From: Opitutales bacterium
GTDB taxonomy: Bacteria; Verrucomicrobiota; Verrucomicrobiia; Opitutales; JABSRG01
Assembly: GCA_028280845.1 (NCBI GenBank)
Contig: JANQKZ010000056.1
Location: 1 to 46,731 of the forward strand
DNA length: 46,731 bases
Reading direction: 5' to 3'
Part shown: positions 35,201 to 43,853 of the stretch, piece after piece
How the letters are laid out: each line of letters starts with the position of its first letter
Numbering within the stretch: the first letter of the stretch is position 1
Position numbers and translations under genes: made by a program
The notes under the pieces: model-generated
What the model was told of the DNA's origin: nothing
The model's database searches: none
What the model saw: only the letters and a program-made list of their open reading frames with translations

Positions 35201-38200
35201 GTTGTAAGAAGCTCCATCGGTCAGCTTGATCCCATGTTTGGCAATGGGCGCCCGAATCTGGTCGAGATCATTCGCCACGATCACATCCCCGGTTCCATCT
35301 TCAAAGAGATAGTAGGCGTACCCCAGCTCCACTTCTTCGATCACGTTAAACTTGGTTTCTGAGCCAGAGATGATGATCGCATCCTCATTCAATCCACCCA
35401 CATTGGTTCGACGGATCTCATTGCGCTGGGCTCCTCCTTCAATCTTAATCCCGTATCCGGCCGCCTGCTCCAACACCTCCGGTCGCATATCGAAACTGTT
35501 TGGCCCGACATCTCCAATCAGGTTTCCCAAGGTGTTTTCTCCCGTAATGAAGATACCGCCTGTTGTGGAATTGAATATGCGACCGGGATTAAGATAGTTC
35601 CCACTGGCCCCGTTGGTTATCTGAATACCGATCCCCCCGGCATTCTCGATAAAGGTATGGAGCTGGCGCGTATAAAAGCCCTCTACCACATTGCTGCGCA
35701 CCAGGTCTCCGTTCAGTTCCAACCCGTTTGCACCGGGGTTCAGAATCTTCAGAATTCGAAAGCGGTTCCTGAACGCACTGGAGAAGAAGTGCACCCCATG
35801 CTGCCCGGCATCGGTGATCTGAAAATCGATGAAATCGTTGTCGGACGCTCCACCTTCAAATCGGATACCATCCACCATCGCCTTGGAAATAGTGGAAGTA
35901 AACTGCCCCAGTGATAAACCGGGATAGACCCCAAACTGATTGTTATCAGAATCCGTGCTGAATACCATTCCGCTTCCGCTGGCTGTGTCGATTTCGACCT
36001 TGGTGATAACGTTGTCACTGGAGTTATTGGTAAACTTCAGCGCATCCCCCGAAACATTCTTAATGATCAGGGAATCGATCGTACTTCCACTCACCTGGTC
36101 AAAAACAAAGCCGTCACCCGAATACCCGGAAAAATCAAAAATGAATGATTTACCCGCTGAAAAGGTATAGCTGGTGTGGCTAGCCAGGGGAATCGCCGAA
36201 GTGACCATAATAGTGGGATCCAAACTGTCGTCCAACAATCCATTCCGTATCGTGGCCGAGAGCCGAATCTCGTTGGTCGTGACGGGACTGGTCACCGGGT
36301 CTCCCACGTATTGAGCATCCCCGGCCACATTGTCGGTTTCGCGCGGAGTCGGCGGAATGTGACCCACCTCTCCCTCAGGTATCCGCTCTCCGGGCAAGTG
36401 TTGGGTCGGCACCCGGTTCCCCGCCACCATCTTCAGCGCCTCAAGGATAGTTACCTCCGGGTCATCCGGATCGTCCGTCCATGACAGACTGGTCACAAAG
36501 GGTATCAACTTCACCGGTGGATCCCCATCGGCCGCTTCTCTCAGCTCCACTGTCAACGGGATCTTTGTCTCGGACTCCACCCCATTCACACTATACCCGA
36601 CCAGATAGTCCCGGTTGAAGTTGGGAGCCCGGAACGTGACCTCGGTGTCGGTAGAGCGGACCAGGTTCGTGATGGTCTGCGAAAAGCTAGGTTCTCCTCC
36701 ATCGGTCTCGGCCGGAATGTACAGTGTAACCGAGGCCACATCCGTACGCTCCAGCCGCATGTCCTTCCCCCGCAGGGTGACATAGCCTCCCGTATAAACG
36801 GGGCTGGTATCGATCGATTCAATCACCGGTTTATCCACGTAATCAAAGGTCCGAAAACGCTCGTTCGGATTAAACCGGGTCGATGTGTAACGGCTCTGCG
36901 TTTTCTCGATGCAGAGGTAGATCTTTTCCTGATCGAGTTCAGCCATCCCTTCCGGCACCGAGATAATCATCACCTTGTCACTGATCAGCTGCTCGATCTT
37001 GGCCTCAACACGCAGTGTGGTCGGCGGAGGCGTGGCATTCGAGGGGTCCCGTACCTGGGTCTCATTAATGTTGCAGAACGCCACCGTCAACGCGCTGCTG
37101 TCATCTCCGAAGAAGTTGCCATAGACCCGAATCAGGTCTCCCTCCCTCCCGCGCTGGGGATAGTAGGATTGGATCTGGGGCTCAAAGGGATCCCCCACTA
37201 CGACGAGTGTCCGCTCAAAGGCGAGCGAGGTCGGCCCCACCACTCCCGCGAAGCGCTGGCCGATGTTGATAATGTTCCCCGTCTTGCCGAAGATATCGAA
37301 GGCATTTTTAGCAAGGGCCGCAGCCTTCCCTGCAAAGACCCTCAATTTTCCGGTCACCCCCTCAGCCTCGGAGATTTGCTCCAGAATAGAATTGGCCGCA
37401 TAGGTCAGGAAGTCCCCCGCAAAATCTTTGAGCAGATCATACCAGAAGTCCGTATCGGCATTCGCAGTCTCCGCCGCCAGAACCCGTTTCTGCGCATGGT
37501 AGAAAAAGTCCGTCATGAAGCCCTCAAAATCATCGGACAACTTGGATACCGTCTCTTTCCCTGTCGTGGGGTTGACCCGGCTCTTCCGTAAAAAATCACC
37601 CGGCTTGATCAGGATCTTCAGCAGGTCCGTACACCCGAATACAATATTGCTGCTTCGGGCCCAGATCCGGGCATTGTTTACGTCCAGGGCCTGGATCATA
37701 TTCCATTGGGATTCCGTGCTGATAAACCCAGCGTCATAGCCATACCATAGATTTCCGCTATATCCCCTGACTTCGTAGATGCCGGGCTGCTGCCCGATAA
37801 AAAACTCATTGGGACCCTTGGCCGGATCCGCAGGGGCCAGGATCTTATCCGCAACCATCCCTGTGAGTTGGTCCAGGATATCCAACTTCTTCCCCGCCAG
37901 GCTCGCAGGGAGAAACCCGGTGTCGATATTCGTCAACCGCCTGGAAGTGAAAGTCGTCCCCTGGTGGTTACGCAGGATATCATCAAAGCCACGCTCAAAT
38001 TGGCCCGGATCTAATTCCCAAAGCTCAAGTTGCCAGTTAGAGGGAACTGCTCCCTCCCGTATTTCCTTCATCCCTACCTTGAATCCCGTGTTGTTCTTGA
38101 GTCGGGTAAGCTCCACAGTCGTGCTTCGGTCGGTGGACAGACCCTCATCGATGTCCAGAATATAGGTATTTGAAGGGCTATCACTTTTAAATACAATGGT

Positions 38201-38989
38201 CCCATCCGAAGCGGACACTGCCGGACTATCCTGGGTTTGCAGCAAACCCAAAGCGACATCATTGAGTGTAGACCAGGCAGCCTCGACCTCTACGTCTTCC
38301 AGATAATCCTGTCCCAACCCACTTTTCGACTCGATCAAAGCAGCCAGAGCGAGAAGGGCAGAATCTCCTTTCAAATTGGTGATCAGGCTCTGTGCATCAG
38401 CATCAGAGATCCCCAGTAGCGCCGGATTCATAAATGCCAACCCCAGTGCTGTACTTTCCGCATTGATAACCACCGTATCATCCGCGCTCGTTACCACCCC
38501 AAGGAAGGCCGGATCACTTTCCTCACGAAAGGCCATCAAGACCTGAACCCCGCTCACCAGAACCTTGGTCATAAAGGTCGAGTTGTTCGAATCTGCATCC
38601 AAATCGAAATCCGGAAAGCTGCCCACAATATATCCCGTCCCGCTGAGCGCCCCGGGAAGATCCAGTGTTCCCGTCAGCGTGCGTACCACCTGCAGCACTT
38701 GGCCTGTATTGACTGGCGCCCCATCCACCGTGAGTTCAATTAACCCGGAGGCTAATCCCTCGGGAATGACAAAGCGGATTCCATCCTCAGACACAGCCGG
38801 GGACACTACCGGCACTTCACCCACACTCAGGGTGTAATCCGCCTCCAGGTCCAGCCCGTCAGCTTGCAATAAGATGGTGTCTCCGGATACACCGGATCCT
38901 GGGTCAACACCAAGAAATGATTGTCCGAACACGTTAAGGCCATCCAATAGAATGAGCCCCAACCCAAAAAGGAATGGTAAACGTTTCAT
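32216..38989 (-). CDS. Giant secreted parallel beta-helix protein with IPT and Trp-rich tail (2257 aa)
   Basis: A 2257-residue exported protein. A Sec signal peptide (MKRLPFLFGLGLILLDGLNVFGQ) starts it, so the ATG at 38989 is preferred. An IPT/TIG-like domain follows (residues about 24-100); two more lie near 607-830 (QSYYPQRGREGDLIRVYGNFFG; IESIDTSPVYTGGYVTLRG). Residues about 940-1800 are a right-handed beta-helix with dozens of GI.I..GA..N.IGG turns (GIHIRNGAAGNIIGRP, GNLVRGNEIFGNELSGI). An InlB-type beta repeat (ATAELVAIPDDGFRFTGWSGD) lies near 2100-2150. The last 85 residues form a Trp/Tyr-rich module (GWIYLVEADEE, DLGWLWTQPRVYPYFF). I know similar modules from Opitutae surface proteins and suspect a surface-sorting role. 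Beta-helices suggest polysaccharide binding or lysis, but no catalytic residues can be assigned. Confidence 0.9.
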   Translation of the reverse strand: MKRLPFLFGLGLILLDGLNVFGQSFLGVDPGSGVSGDTILLQADGLDLEADYTLSVGEVPVVSPAVSEDGIRFVIPEGLASGLIELTVDGAPVNTGQVLQVVRTLTGTLDLPGALSGTGYIVGSFPDFDLDADSNNSTFMTKVLVSGVQVLMAFREESDPAFLGVVTSADDTVVINAESTALGLAFMNPALLGISDADAQSLITNLKGDSALLALAALIESKSGLGQDYLEDVEVEAAWSTLNDVALGLLQTQDSPAVSASDGTIVFKSDSPSNTYILDIDEGLSTDRSTTVELTRLKNNTGFKVGMKEIREGAVPSNWQLELWELDPGQFERGFDDILRNHQGTTFTSRRLTNIDTGFLPASLAGKKLDILDQLTGMVADKILAPADPAKGPNEFFIGQQPGIYEVRGYSGNLWYGYDAGFISTESQWNMIQALDVNNARIWARSSNIVFGCTDLLKILIKPGDFLRKSRVNPTTGKETVSKLSDDFEGFMTDFFYHAQKRVLAAETANADTDFWYDLLKDFAGDFLTYAANSILEQISEAEGVTGKLRVFAGKAAALAKNAFDIFGKTGNIINIGQRFAGVVGPTSLAFERTLVVVGDPFEPQIQSYYPQRGREGDLIRVYGNFFGDDSSALTVAFCNINETQVRDPSNATPPPTTLRVEAKIEQLISDKVMIISVPEGMAELDQEKIYLCIEKTQSRYTSTRFNPNERFRTFDYVDKPVIESIDTSPVYTGGYVTLRGKDMRLERTDVASVTLYIPAETDGGEPSFSQTITNLVRSTDTEVTFRAPNFNRDYLVGYSVNGVESETKIPLTVELREAADGDPPVKLIPFVTSLSWTDDPDDPEVTILEALKMVAGNRVPTQHLPGERIPEGEVGHIPPTPRETDNVAGDAQYVGDPVTSPVTTNEIRLSATIRNGLLDDSLDPTIMVTSAIPLASHTSYTFSAGKSFIFDFSGYSGDGFVFDQVSGSTIDSLIIKNVSGDALKFTNNSSDNVITKVEIDTASGSGMVFSTDSDNNQFGVYPGLSLGQFTSTISKAMVDGIRFEGGASDNDFIDFQITDAGQHGVHFFSSAFRNRFRILKILNPGANGLELNGDLVRSNVVEGFYTRQLHTFIENAGGIGIQITNGASGNYLNPGRIFNSTTGGIFITGENTLGNLIGDVGPNSFDMRPEVLEQAAGYGIKIEGGAQRNEIRRTNVGGLNEDAIIISGSETKFNVIEEVELGYAYYLFEDGTGDVIVANDLDQIRAPIAKHGIKLTDGASYNQIHDLTTWEIALAGVLIEGEGTEHNTLTGSDLRGGIYALQIADGPKFNRIGGLERGQDSNLILSGTQNTARVMVEGTGTEENEFIGNDLTWAPFGGIVIGGPPSKEYTTGIIGIHIRNGAAGNIIGRPGAPSREENLDNAFQPFAFYPGNEFAGSFGIVLENAGGTLGSNGELIKPNIIQNNVFGSVYFSDVDLSFGNGTDVGIQIKGNAEGNIIGGPNPEEGNFIQSSVGIEILNNVISEPALRNRISNNIIGFNFSGDGFPGWFSDFDDPCDLPPRVDDVGFSLWDVAVYIRGEQSRGNVIGESILAPNQIRNMAIGVFIEDGATGNLVRGNEIFGNELSGIVLKGSDGNTIGGPTPNERNHIFNNGNEPDGSQIRANLILCDSDTNLVQNNRIGLDVSDGIGQYNLSSGVLLLNAADNLIGGDSLVGGNWIGGHADDGIRIEGSDTSGNLIRSNQIGTLPGGGNAANGGDGIELLDGPFNNGIGVRQRVPLASARGSIVVPMPNFIYFNTGAGVAVGGEASAGNQILNNSINGNGGKGIDLQGVGNNNQAAPTVEFGSPFLISGGVPDLETIPPGSLVQVFGDNDITQPEGSILIGSGLVRNGGSWIVFPVQDPTGLVLSVTATHATTDDTSEFAAVGELAQPLLFEVARADGEQPSDVSATFDNDGNLAVLPLSIKAGATPVQVNSLILRADGSASDPIVIDGVCLYEDTDGSGTYSAGDAILAGPELFAIDNGRVRLTPDPAITLEAEASSTYFIVYKRQNTFGQGQTFSIGLLLAANVDAVNLSPGSGPATPNGNFPIRSDVFTISEELGNTGPFDITVSSGEGGSATGGGSYDFNATAELVAIPDDGFRFTGWSGDIQSRDNPLSIQVQGTLSITANFAEEPRSLRRGDAELENDFKYVDGFGLMWMTFYPWVFHTELGWIYLVEADEESLWIFSPDLGWLWTQPRVYPYFFRLSDRSFLYLYEEESSLPNGRYFYNFTTEEIEGPL

Positions 38990-39192
38990 AGGCAGCGAGA
39001 TGGTGATAACTTTTAAAAACGGCACCGCCCTGGCAAGGCTCTGGCACCCCGGACTAACTCATTCACCTACATTATTAATTTTCTATGAAATAAAACCTGC
39101 CTTAATAAGCAAAAATTAAGAAAAACCCACCTTGATTAAGAATAAGTTATTCATAAGAGCGTTAACCGCAAATTGGGCAAGAGGGAGATGTA
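38990..39192. promoter_or_regulatory. AT-rich divergent promoter region
   Basis: About 200 bp separate the divergent giant beta-helix gene and kynU. The central part (about 39060-39170) is visibly A+T-rich compared with the flanking genes, with runs such as TTAATAAGCAAAAATTAAG. This fits a region with back-to-back promoters. I cannot defend specific -35/-10 pairs. Confidence 0.4.
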
Positions 39193-40458
39193 TTGGCTAA
39201 TTTTCGATTCCGCTGTATGGTAGAGGATATGGTTCCTGGAGCATATAAAGATCAGTTTTATCTCGCTAAGAATACCATCTACCTCGACGGGAACTCTTTA
39301 GGTCTGCTGGCCGAGAGCGCTGAAAATAAGGTCCTGCACACGCTACAGTCGGAATGGAAGGAAGATGCCATCCGGTCATGGAATCAATCCTGGTATCACC
39401 TGCCGGAGCGGCTTGCTGGAAAGTTAGCTCCCATCGTGGGAGCCAAACCGAACGAGCTGTTGTTTTGTGACAATGTGTCGACCAACCTGTTCAAACTGGT
39501 GGCGGCGACCTTACGGCATAACCCGGAACGAAAGTGGATCGTAACCGACGACCTCAACTTCCCCTCAGATCTTTATGTCATGCGGGGGGTCATCGATTTG
39601 CTGGGACAACACCATGCAATCGAGATTGTCCCTTCCAAAGACGGCATACAGATTCCAACCTCCTTTTTTGAGGAGGCTCTCTGTGGGGACACCGCCCTGC
39701 TCTCTCTCACCCATGTCTCCTTTAAATCCGGATTCATGCATGACATGAAGGTGATCACCGAATTGGCCCACCGGGTCGGGGCCTTCGCCCTCTGGGATCT
39801 AAGTCACTCCACTGGAGCGGTACCCTTGCGCTTGAACGAATGGAAAGTGGATATGGCGGTGGGCTGTTCCTATAAATATCTAAATGGAGGCCCCGGTGCC
39901 CCCGCCTTTCTCTATGTGCGCGAGGACCTGCAGGAATCCTTGAGCTCTCCCATTCGGGGTTGGTTTGGAGCAAAGGAGCCCTTCGCCTTTCACCTGGATT
40001 ATACGCCCGCCCCGGGCATGAAGCGTTTCTTCTCCGGAACACCCCCTATTCTTCCTCTCAATGCCATTGGAGCCAATCTGGACCTCATCAATAGGGCCGG
40101 AATGGAATCTATCCGCAAGGCTAGCCTTGAGCTCTCTTCCCATTTCATCAAAAGGTTCCAACAGGAGCTGGAGCCTCTGGATTTCAAGCTCGCCACTCCT
40201 ATAGACCCGACCTGCCGCGGGTCGCATGTTTCCCTTCAACATAAGGAGGCCTATGCCATCAATCGCGCCTTGATCGATCCTTCCGATAATGGCCTTTCCG
40301 TCATTCCCGATTTTCGGGCACCGGACAATCTGCGTTTTGGCTTCGCCCCCCTTTACAACGATATCGCGGACATAGACCAGGCCATTGACCGCATCGTCTA
40401 TCTGCTTAGTTCCGGCCTGATTCAAGCGGGAACCCAGCGGACAGGTATTGTCACCTGA
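39193..40458 (+). CDS. kynU: Kynureninase
   Basis: A 421-residue PLP enzyme of fold type I that cleaves kynurenine to anthranilate and alanine. It carries the family segments YLDGNSLGLL, WNQSWYHLPERLAGKLAPIVGA, FCDNVSTNLFKL, DDLNFPSDLYV, WDLSHSTGAVPL and GCSYKYLNGGPGAPAF with PLP Lys K228, then the SGTPPILPLNAI region. All kynureninase landmarks are present and length is normal. The start is TTG at 39193, with GAGGGAG at 39181-39187 as a well-spaced ribosome site; the ATG at 39189 is out of frame. No tryptophan dioxygenase or formamidase gene is nearby, so the rest of the pathway must lie elsewhere. An SGNH hydrolase gene follows 3 nt later. Confidence 0.94.
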   Translation: MANFRFRCMVEDMVPGAYKDQFYLAKNTIYLDGNSLGLLAESAENKVLHTLQSEWKEDAIRSWNQSWYHLPERLAGKLAPIVGAKPNELLFCDNVSTNLFKLVAATLRHNPERKWIVTDDLNFPSDLYVMRGVIDLLGQHHAIEIVPSKDGIQIPTSFFEEALCGDTALLSLTHVSFKSGFMHDMKVITELAHRVGAFALWDLSHSTGAVPLRLNEWKVDMAVGCSYKYLNGGPGAPAFLYVREDLQESLSSPIRGWFGAKEPFAFHLDYTPAPGMKRFFSGTPPILPLNAIGANLDLINRAGMESIRKASLELSSHFIKRFQQELEPLDFKLATPIDPTCRGSHVSLQHKEAYAINRALIDPSDNGLSVIPDFRAPDNLRFGFAPLYNDIADIDQAIDRIVYLLSSGLIQAGTQRTGIVT

Positions 40459-40461
40459 GCT

Positions 40462-41112
40462 ATGCCGGGAAGACTAAAGATCCTCTGCCTCGGTGATTCC
40501 TATACCATCGGTGAAGGGCTACCCCGGAAAGATAGTTGGCCCAGCCAATGGAGAACGCTACTAGCCACCAAAGGACAGGGACACGTCTCCCTGCGCATGG
40601 TGGCCAGAACGGGCTGGACAACAAGAGATCTGCGAGATGCGCTTCAATCGGCCTCCCTTGCACCGGCTTACGATTTAGTTACCCTCTGCATCGGGGTGAA
40701 CAACCAATACCAGGGCAAATCCATAACCGAATTTCGAACCGAACTGGCAGAGCTCATCCAATTTGCTCTGAGCAAAAATGGTGACAATCCGTCACGGCTA
40801 CTCGGCATCTCGATTCCCGACTGGAGTGTAAGCCCATTCGCCAAAGACCGGAACCGGCCAAAAATCGCAAAGCGTATCGACCAGTTCAATACATGGAACG
40901 AAACCGCTTTCCGAAAAATCGGGGCCACCTATGCAGATATTACCACAAGCTCCCGCCGATTCGAAGGAAAGCCCAGTGGATTCACCAAGGATCAACTCCA
41001 CCCCTCCAGACAACAAGTCACAGCCTGGTTGAAGGCCATTCACCACACTGCCCGGCCTGCGCTGAAAGAAGCTCAGAATCCCCGTTGGAGTCGCGCCCTT
41101 GACTCGCCATAG
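40462..41112 (+). CDS. Cytosolic SGNH/GDSL hydrolase
   Basis: A 216-residue esterase-type hydrolase with the SGNH blocks in order: block I LCLGDSYTIGEG (catalytic Ser in GDS), a Gly-containing block II near MVARTGWTTRDL, block III GVNNQYQG with Asn, and block V DQLHPS with Asp and His. No signal peptide is seen, so it should act in the cytosol. It begins 3 nt after the kynU stop and is surely co-transcribed. This raises the possibility that it acts in the kynurenine branch, for instance as a formamidase-like or ester hydrolase, but nothing in the sequence shows that. Known kynurenine formamidases belong to other folds. Confidence 0.88.
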   Translation: MPGRLKILCLGDSYTIGEGLPRKDSWPSQWRTLLATKGQGHVSLRMVARTGWTTRDLRDALQSASLAPAYDLVTLCIGVNNQYQGKSITEFRTELAELIQFALSKNGDNPSRLLGISIPDWSVSPFAKDRNRPKIAKRIDQFNTWNETAFRKIGATYADITTSSRRFEGKPSGFTKDQLHPSRQQVTAWLKAIHHTARPALKEAQNPRWSRALDSP

Positions 41113-41133
41113 AGATCCCGAACCCTTAGGATG

Positions 41134-41994
41134 CTAGTCCACCTCAAGCCCCTTTAAATACTCCAGGCTCAGCGGAATATCGATATAGGGCTGAACGCCC
41201 TCGTCTTCAATAATGTGAATATCCACACCGTACTGCAGAGCCGTGCGAATGAACGCTTCCCAATCGATCTGACCCGTCCCAACCGCCACCTTATCCGTGG
41301 CCGGGGCACCGCCAGTGGTTAAACCTGTTTCTGCGCCTTTGCGAATGTCTTTAATATGTGTGGCAATCCACCGATCATTGTACCGGTGTAAGAGCTCAAT
41401 GGGATCGGCTCCAGCATGAACCACCCAAAAGACATCCATCTCGAACCATACGTAGTCCGGATTGGTTTTTCGCATCATGGAATCGAGCAAGGTTTCCCCC
41501 TCCCGCTCGCCGGGAGCAAACTCATACCCATGTAAATGATACCCAAATTTGATTCCCGCGTCCGCAAACATTTTTCCCCAACGGTTGAAATGGTCAACAG
41601 CGGTATTCATTTGCTCAATATCAAAGGTGGCGCCCTGTTGAATCCAGGGAATGATTACAGCCTCTACCCCAAGGATTTTCATCGTTTTGAGGACCGCTTC
41701 CGGGTCGTCTTTCAGGTCGCCGTACCCGATATGGGCCAAACGCATTTTTAATCCGCGGGATTCCACTTCCTGCTTAAACCGTTCGGGAGACCAGTTATAT
41801 AAACCCGCCACCTCTACATGGTCGAACCCCCAGGCTTTGACCAAGTCCAGCGCCAGCTCGGGGTTTTCCTTCGTTAAATCGCGCAAGCTCCACAGCTGAA
41901 TCCCAATATTGTCACTGAAGTGGGTATGGGCCTCTCCGGAATGGAGTAAGGTACTGGCAAAAAGGGATAAAAGAAGGGGAAGACCAGACTTCAT
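41134..41994 (-). CDS. Secreted xylose-isomerase-like TIM-barrel protein
   Basis: A 286-residue protein with a signal peptide (MKSGLPLLLSLFASTLLHSGEA) and an AP-endonuclease-2/sugar isomerase TIM barrel. Landmarks are IGIQLWSLRDLTKENPELAL, GFDHVEVAGLY, metal-site regions GIKFGYHLHGYEF and VWFEMDVFWV, and a late THIKDIRKG strand with IDWEAFIRTA and IHIIEDEG. Members of this group are sugar-phosphate isomerases/epimerases or 3-keto-sugar hydratase relatives. Exported versions are frequent in Verrucomicrobiota and Planctomycetota. The ATG at 41994 is preferred over a TTG codon directly before it. It converges on the SGNH gene with a 21-nt gap and diverges from the SGNH/ADP-ribosylglycohydrolase gene. 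Confidence 0.87.
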   Translation of the reverse strand: MKSGLPLLLSLFASTLLHSGEAHTHFSDNIGIQLWSLRDLTKENPELALDLVKAWGFDHVEVAGLYNWSPERFKQEVESRGLKMRLAHIGYGDLKDDPEAVLKTMKILGVEAVIIPWIQQGATFDIEQMNTAVDHFNRWGKMFADAGIKFGYHLHGYEFAPGEREGETLLDSMMRKTNPDYVWFEMDVFWVVHAGADPIELLHRYNDRWIATHIKDIRKGAETGLTTGGAPATDKVAVGTGQIDWEAFIRTALQYGVDIHIIEDEGVQPYIDIPLSLEYLKGLEVD

Positions 41995-42095
41995 CAAGAA
42001 TGAATGGGTTAGAAATATAAGTGCATGCTGAACGGTGGGCAGAAGGTCAATGAGGAGTACTTGAGAAATGAAATCTTTTGACTTAGACCCATCTC

Positions 42096-43853
42096 ATGTC
42101 CCGAGTTCATTTTGCTCACTTACTCACCATCCCCTGCCTTCTTATCGGGGACGCACTGGCCCAAGACCCCCTGCGCTTTCAGGAGCAGATTGAGGAATTC
42201 ACCCTCCAGGCGGAGCGTTCCCCCTTAGCTGACAATGCAATACTCCTGGTCGGCAGTTCCAGTTTCCGAATGTGGACAACCGTGGGGGAAAGCCTGCCAG
42301 AATACCCGACCATCAATCGTGGTTTTGGCGGGTCGCACTTCTCAGACGCTATCCATTGGTTCGGCGCGTTGTTTACGGACGTCTCCACCCCCTCTGCCAT
42401 TCTGATCTACGAAGGCGATAACGATGTGGCTGGAGGAAAACTGCCTGGAGCTATCCTTCAGGATGCGCAGCGCTTGCATGCAAAAATCCGACAGGAGTTT
42501 CCCCTGACCCCCATCTGCTTCGTCTCCCCCAAACCTGCCCCCGTCCGGTGGCATTTACGTGAACAATACCACATCCTCAACCGGTCTTTGGCACGGTTCG
42601 CTTCTGCGACTCCCAACACCTACTTTATCGATGTCTGGCCAGCCATGATGGACGCGGAAGGTGTCGTACGGGAAGACCTCTTTATTGAAGATCGTCTCCA
42701 TATGAATGATGAGGGATATGCCATCTGGACGGATCTTGTCCGTCATACCCTGTACCAGGTCATTCCCCAGGATCGCTCAGAGCTCAGCTTGAAAGAAAAG
42801 ATAGAGGGCATGCTCTATGGAGCTGTGATTGGGGATGCCGCGGGAGGCCCGGTAGAATTTGTCTATCCCCCCCGGCGTAGCGCCCAAAGCAATTCCCCGG
42901 ATCCGATGACCGCGACAGACAAACAGACTCTGGCCAACCGCTTTGCCCTGGCTCCCTACGAAAAAGGAGTAGAACCCTTTGCTCAGTGGGAAGCTTATGG
43001 CCCAGCCGGCACGGTTACCGATGATACCCGGTTTAAGATGATTTTCTTCGAGGCCCTCGAACGCCACGGGCCTGACCTGTCCGCCCGCCAATTCGCCCAG
43101 GAGATCCTGCTCTGGCGGGATGGGCTTAGCCCGGAATATCAGGCCCATTACGATGTGTGGATGCCGGAAATTCTTGAAGCCTGCCATTATCAGCTCACCG
43201 ACGGACAACGGGGTCTCCCGCCGTCTCGGATATGGGGAGGGGTTCCGACCATGATGGGACAAATGCCTTTCCTCCCGATTGCCGCACTCAACCCCGGAGA
43301 CCCGGAATGGGGCTACACAAAAACCTATGAACTCGGTTTTTTTGACAATGGCATTGGCAAAGACATCAACGCTGCCCTTGTCGCCGGACTGACCCGCGCG
43401 CTCCAACCCAATGCCTCATGGGAGGCCATTCGGTCTGCGATGATCGAAACCGACCCCTATCGCTATAATGACACCCTTTACGTCCGCCGGGCCCTGACCG
43501 ACTGGCTCATGCTCAGTTCGGAACTGGTAAAGCGAGCAGAGGGAAGTCCGATGCAATTATTTGAACTCTTGGAATCCGAACTGCAGACCACCTACTGGTG
43601 GGAGGCCTGGGTCCCCCTGGTTGTTGCCTTCAGTATCGCAGAACTGGCCGAATATGACCCCCTCGCCAGCATGCAACTGGTCATGGAATTTGGGCATGAT
43701 ACTGATTCTTATGCCCAGGTGCTGGGAGCTTTTATGGGCGCCCTGCACGGGCCGGATATTTTCCCGTTCACCATGCGGGAAACCATAGACCTCCGCATGT
43801 CCGAACAATTCGATACCTCGGTTCAAGGGTGGCTTAAGCAGCTCGGCTACTAA
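42096..43853 (+). CDS. Exported SGNH hydrolase-ADP-ribosylglycohydrolase fusion
   Basis: A 585-residue two-domain enzyme with a signal peptide (VHFAHLLTIPCLLIGDALAQ). Residues about 25-225 form an SGNH hydrolase: LLVGSSSFRMW (Ser55), GFGGSHFSD, YEGDNDV and EDRLHMN (D199, H202). Residues about 230-585 form an ADP-ribosylglycohydrolase: MLYGAVIGDAAGGPVEF, metal-site TDDT (308-311), and the C-terminal GHDTDSYAQVLGAFMGALHG motif (D535, D537), which replaces the usual GGDTD with GHDTD. Such enzymes remove ADP-ribose from proteins or small molecules through a dinuclear magnesium site, normally in the cytosol. Here the fusion is predicted to be periplasmic, so a different glycoside or ester substrate is likely. 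Its stop overlaps that of the convergent symporter gene. Confidence 0.88.
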   Translation: MSRVHFAHLLTIPCLLIGDALAQDPLRFQEQIEEFTLQAERSPLADNAILLVGSSSFRMWTTVGESLPEYPTINRGFGGSHFSDAIHWFGALFTDVSTPSAILIYEGDNDVAGGKLPGAILQDAQRLHAKIRQEFPLTPICFVSPKPAPVRWHLREQYHILNRSLARFASATPNTYFIDVWPAMMDAEGVVREDLFIEDRLHMNDEGYAIWTDLVRHTLYQVIPQDRSELSLKEKIEGMLYGAVIGDAAGGPVEFVYPPRRSAQSNSPDPMTATDKQTLANRFALAPYEKGVEPFAQWEAYGPAGTVTDDTRFKMIFFEALERHGPDLSARQFAQEILLWRDGLSPEYQAHYDVWMPEILEACHYQLTDGQRGLPPSRIWGGVPTMMGQMPFLPIAALNPGDPEWGYTKTYELGFFDNGIGKDINAALVAGLTRALQPNASWEAIRSAMIETDPYRYNDTLYVRRALTDWLMLSSELVKRAEGSPMQLFELLESELQTTYWWEAWVPLVVAFSIAELAEYDPLASMQLVMEFGHDTDSYAQVLGAFMGALHGPDIFPFTMRETIDLRMSEQFDTSVQGWLKQLGY

